The notes below the pieces were generated by a model, which made no database searches, had not been told where the DNA came from, and worked only from the letters and a program-made list of their open reading frames with translations. Positions 57,901-64,000 of a stretch of 64,000 nucleotides of DNA are shown one piece after another; position 1 is the first letter of the stretch, and each line of letters starts with the position of its first letter. Source of the DNA: Chelydra serpentina (lineage: Eukaryota; Chordata; Testudines; Chelydridae); the NCBI GenBank assembly GCA_037349315.1, contig JBAIAC010000059.1, positions 8,644,001 through 8,708,000 on the forward strand, in the 5' to 3' direction. A program made the translations under genes and the position numbers.

Positions 57901-58874
57901 TGGCAGAAGTCACCAGAGTCGGAGACCTCCTGGACTACGACCGGGGAGACTGGCTGGATCCCCTGACGCTTGCTCAGCGCATGGGGCTCTCCAGGCCTTG
58001 TACTCCCCGGCGCGTACTCCAGGAGGTGAGGGCCGCTTTGCCACCCGCTGCTCGGGTCTATCTCGACCGGGTCCTGCACGAGGGCACGCCCCACCCACCC
58101 TCCACCCCAGGCCCCCCGGACCTTTTCATCGGGCCCCTGCCCCGTGGACCCAACCGGCCTCCCCGCCCCTTCTCCATGAGCCGGCTGCACACCTTACAGC
58201 CGGTCCGTTTTCAAACCGCGCCACGGAAGCACCTCTACACGCTCGTGCTCCACACCCTTCATTTCCTCGCCCTCGTGTCCCGCCCCGACACAAAGTGGCG
58301 GGACCTTCTACCACCTCTAGAGGGTGAGGAGCCCCGGTGGGCCAGCCTCTATTCCACTCTGATACCGAGGCCCACCGGGGATGTCAGCTGGCGACTCCTT
58401 CATGGGGCCGTGAGCACGGGCGTGTATTTGGCGCGGTTTACCCCTGTCCCAGATACCTGCCCCTTCTGTGGTGTGAGGGAGACCCTGGTGCACGTCTACC
58501 TGGAGTGCGCCAGGTTGCAGTCCCTATTCCGGCTCCTCACCAATATTTTGTTACGATTTTGGCTGCACTTTTCCCCTCACCTCCTTCTCTATGCACTCCC
58601 TATCCGTGGCCCCACAAAGTCACGGGACCTCCTGGTCAATCTCCTCCTGGCCCTGGCTAAATTGGCCATCTATACAACCAGGGAGAGGAGGTTGGCCGAT
58701 GGAGGCTCCGGTGCCTGTGGGGCCTGTTTCCGATCCCTTGTCCGATCACGCATCCGAGCAGAGTTCCTCTGGGCGGCGTCCGCTGGCTCCCTTGACGCCT
58801 TTGAGGAGCAGTGGGCGCTGTCCGGGGTTCTCTGCTCGGTGTCCCCGTCAGGCTCCCTTCTTTTAACCCTGTGA
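54951..58874 (+). pseudogene. Tx1-like LINE ORF2, copy 2 (three +1 insertions)
   Basis: The length is 3924 nt against 3921 in copy 1, explained by three single-base insertions: a C near 55166, a C near 55674 and a T near 55797. Together they restore the frame, so about 210 codons covering most of the endonuclease (including GGDFNA and SDHH) are read out of frame. From about 55800 to the stop at 58872-58874 the frame is open and differs from copy 1 by only about eight residues (for example LSAYADD versus LLAYADD). The YADD and the C-terminal CCHC are intact. As written, it could not make a functional ORF2p. Confidence 0.85.
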
Positions 58875-59021
58875 CCGCACCCCTGACCCTGTTATTTCAT
58901 TAGTTGTCCCCCGGACTCATTTGGATTCCAGGTCCTGTGGATCCTCCCCTTAAATTAGGGGGGGTCCTTTAGCAGTGGGCGGGTTTCCGCCCGCCCACTT
59001 TCCCGGAACCCAATAGGTACA
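58875..59021 (+). other. Copy 2 3'UTR with terminal hairpin
   Basis: Same layout as copy 1. At 58975-58998 GTGGGCGGGT-TTCC-GCCCGCCCAC has C-to-T at stem position 10, which as RNA still pairs (U-G). It ends AATAGGTACA and is followed at once by AATGGT. Confidence 0.72.
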
Positions 59022-59150
59022 AATGGTTACTTCTCTCACTGTTTAAAAAGTATGCCTTATTTCCCATTTGAATTTGTCTAGCTTCAACTTCCAGCCATTG
59101 GACTGTGTTATACCTTTCTCTGCTAGTCTAAAGAGCCCATTGTTATACTG
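59022..59150 (-). mobile_element. CR1 fragment, right side of the LINE insertion site
   Basis: The minus strand is CR1-like. Plus-strand landmarks are TTGTCTAGCTTCAACTTCC, AGCCATTGGACTGTG and TTATACCTTTCTCTGCTAG. It continues the CR1 fragment that ends at 41778 once the LINE block is removed. Confidence 0.65.
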
Positions 59151-59282
59151 AAGATGATGCAACCAGGCAAGAACTGCGCCACTAACATTTGAGTGAAATG
59201 GATAAGAAAAGATAAACGACATAGTAATGCAGATGAGTGGCTTGTATCAACTCCTGCTGTCTCATATCAGGTATATGCTAAA

Positions 59283-59540
59283 AGGGTCCTTTGAAGCAAG
59301 GAAGATTCAGGTTAGATATTAGGAAGAACTTTCTACCTACAAGGTAAGCACTGGAACAGGCTACCTAAGGTGATTGTGGAATCCTCATAGTCTGATCTTA
59401 CTAAAAACAGGTTAGACAAACATCTCTCAGGGATGGGCAAGGTATGTTTAGTCCTGTCTTGGGTTGGGGGGGAATTTGGGGGGCATGGACTAGATTATCT
59501 TGTAAGGTCCCTTCCACCCTTCCATTCTATAATTCTAAAA
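59283..59540 (+). mobile_element. CR1 LINE 3' end
   Basis: Landmarks are GAAGAACTTTCTACCTAC, GCACTGGAACAGGCTACCTA, GGTTAGACAAACATCTCTCA and a terminal CCATTCTATAATTCTA tail of the (ATTCTATG)n kind that ends CR1 copies. Truncated and non-coding. Confidence 0.75.
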
Positions 59541-62610
<3,070 letters not shown>

Positions 62611-62800
62611 ATAGATTTTAAGGCTTGAAGGGATCATTAGATCATCTAGTGTGACTTCCTGTATAAAACAAAGGACATAGAATTTCACCCACTTACCCCT
62701 GCAATTGACCCCCAATAACTTTTATTGATTAAAGTAAGTCTTTCATAGAGGAATCCAGTCTTGGTTTACAGAGACAATCCCCACCCGAGTCAACTACTTC
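62611..62800 (-). mobile_element. CR1 LINE fragment
   Basis: The plus strand reads CATAGATTTTAAGGCTTGAA, GATCATCTAGTGTGACTTCC and AGAATTTCACCCA, the complement of a CR1 3' end. Old and truncated. Confidence 0.55.
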
Positions 62801-63512
62801 GTTCACATTAGGATAGGCAACAGTAAAAAGAAAGGTTTAAGGAAGAAAAGTGAATGACTGAATATATATGGATACGGTGTCTTTCTGTTTGCTCTGGGAA
62901 TCACAAAACAAGGCTGGTGTAAGCAAAAGATGACAGTTTAATACTTTTGTGGGGTAATGAAAGCTATGTCCTTTGCCCTTCAGATAATACACATAGCTAC
63001 TGTCTGCATCTGGCTGGAGATAATTAAGCACCAGTTCTGCAAGTGACTTGCTAGTTATTGCGTTTGTCAATGGAACAGAAAATAGTTATTAGGCTCAACA
63101 TTCCGCCAAGCTCAATGTCCAGTCTAATAAGATTGCTCCATGGTCATCATATATCCAGTTACTTATGGTGATGGGTATTCATGTTTGAAATGGCTGGGTT
63201 TGTCTCTTCCAAACACTTTACACTGGAATCATGATAAAACCCTGGTATCTTTTTGCTACATACAGTCTATTTCAAGAAAAAAACTGAAGAATTTGTCATG
63301 TCCACAGAGTTAAGTCCATGGTCCACCTACTACTGTTTACTCTATTTACATTTAGACAGCATACTGACTTTTTATAAGATGTTTTATATCCCTGATAATT
63401 TTTTTAAAGCACTAAACAGGAACTGTGTAGGATTGTTTTAGACAGTGCCAGATTTTCAAGAACCCAGCGCACATAACTGGGGCCAGGTTTTCGGAAGAGC
63501 TCAGTTCCCATA

Positions 63513-63729
63513 CAGGTCTCTCGCGTCTTACGCGGGGGTTCCGTTTTGCGCTGAGCGCATAAAGCAAAAACCGTGTATACTGAAACGCCATTGAGTTGAA
63601 TGGCGGACGGAATTGCCCGCAGTACTGATTCCATTTTTAAATAGTTATTTTTCTTTTTTTTTCTAGTTTTGCTGACCGCGCAAAGCTGAAATCGCTCATG
63701 TTAAATGCGCGTAAGACGCGAGAGACCTG
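63513..63729. mobile_element. Mariner-type MITE, 217 bp, perfect TIRs
   Basis: CAGGTCTCTCGCGTCTTACG at the left is mirrored exactly by CGTAAGACGCGAGAGACCTG at the right (22 bp including the following CG/CG). TA flanks both ends (63511-63512 and 63730-63731). No transposase. The TA target and CAGG start point to Tc1/mariner, possibly Tigger-like. Confidence 0.8.
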
Positions 63730-64000
63730 TATATAGCAGAGATTTCTGCAGTGTGATATTCACCTGTCTTATGAAGAACTGGATTGAGACCATAAATGTA
63801 TTTCACATATACTACTAGACAACTCAGACTGTAGTGAACTCAGTACAGATCAGTAGGAACCAAAAGTCAAATCAGTGATTATCTATTACATTAAAGTCTT
63901 TGTATCCAGCATCAATCCCTTGAGAAATCCAAACATGTATACATGTTAAATGTAGCTGTCTGCTCCCAGGAAATGATGTGAAAATTAGATATCCTATCTC

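Larger units (their letters stand above)
41779..59021 (+). mobile_element. Tandem pair of Tx1-like LINEs (single insertion block)
   Basis: Order: 5' unit (41779-42455), copy 1 (42456-50756), copy 2 (50757-59021), all in the same direction. The block is flanked by AATGGT, and the sequence on both sides reads as one CR1 (GTTCC-AATGGT-TACTTCTCTCACTG). Each copy has a C-rich 5'UTR of about 1.35 kb, ORF1 with a CCHC knuckle, ORF2 with APE-type endonuclease and YADD reverse transcriptase, and a short 3'UTR ending in a hairpin and AATAGGTACA. ORF2 length (1306) and ORF1 layout are close to Xenopus Tx1L, hence the L1-Tx1 clade assignment. Confidence 0.85.

Noticed and set aside
41779..59021. Large direct repeat read as a segmental duplication of host DNA
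   Set aside because: Both units have complete LINE structure and the outer flanks carry a short target duplication within CR1, so retrotransposition is the simpler origin. A secondary tandem duplication within the block is still possible.

Overview
The window looks like nuclear DNA of a non-mammalian amniote, most likely a turtle. It contains the last coding exons of LYVE1, a complete spliced RNF141 gene on the same strand, decayed CR1 LINEs, many hAT-type MITEs and two copies of a Tx1-like LINE. The LYVE1-RNF141 neighbourhood and strand order match other vertebrates. The species call is inference from repeat content; no database search was possible. Layout: 1-2162 holds the 3' end of LYVE1 (two coding exons, stop, poly(A) signals). 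3533-10900 is a gammaretrovirus-like provirus with both LTRs, a 5-bp target duplication and damaged gag, pol and env; its 3' LTR carries a 602-bp insert. 10.9-17.8 kb is intergenic with nested DNA transposons, a palindromic retroelement fragment containing a hammerhead-like core, and a Tigger-like MITE. 17.8-18.6 kb is a CpG island, the probable RNF141 promoter and noncoding first exon. RNF141 coding exons lie between 23459 and 35946, with a 3'UTR to about 38.7 kb and introns full of MITEs and CR1. 38.8-41.7 kb is intergenic. 41779-59021 is a 17.2-kb head-to-tail pair of Tx1-like LINEs. 59-64 kb is AT-rich with CR1 pieces and a young-looking mariner-type MITE. The most notable object is the LINE pair. 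Copy 1 keeps both ORFs open (about 955 and 1306 codons) with endonuclease and reverse transcriptase catalytic residues visible. ORF1 and ORF2 overlap as TAATG, and both copies end in a 10-bp-stem hairpin. The pair is flanked by AATGGT on both sides, and both flanks look like one CR1 copy, so the block apparently sits at a single target site. Copy 2 joins the tail of copy 1 with no spacer. It lacks a 677-bp 5' unit and is full of single-base indels in its first 5 kb, while its last 3 kb is almost identical to copy 1. The host genes do not form a functional system: LYVE1 is a membrane receptor and RNF141 a RING protein. Everything else is mobile DNA at different stages of decay.
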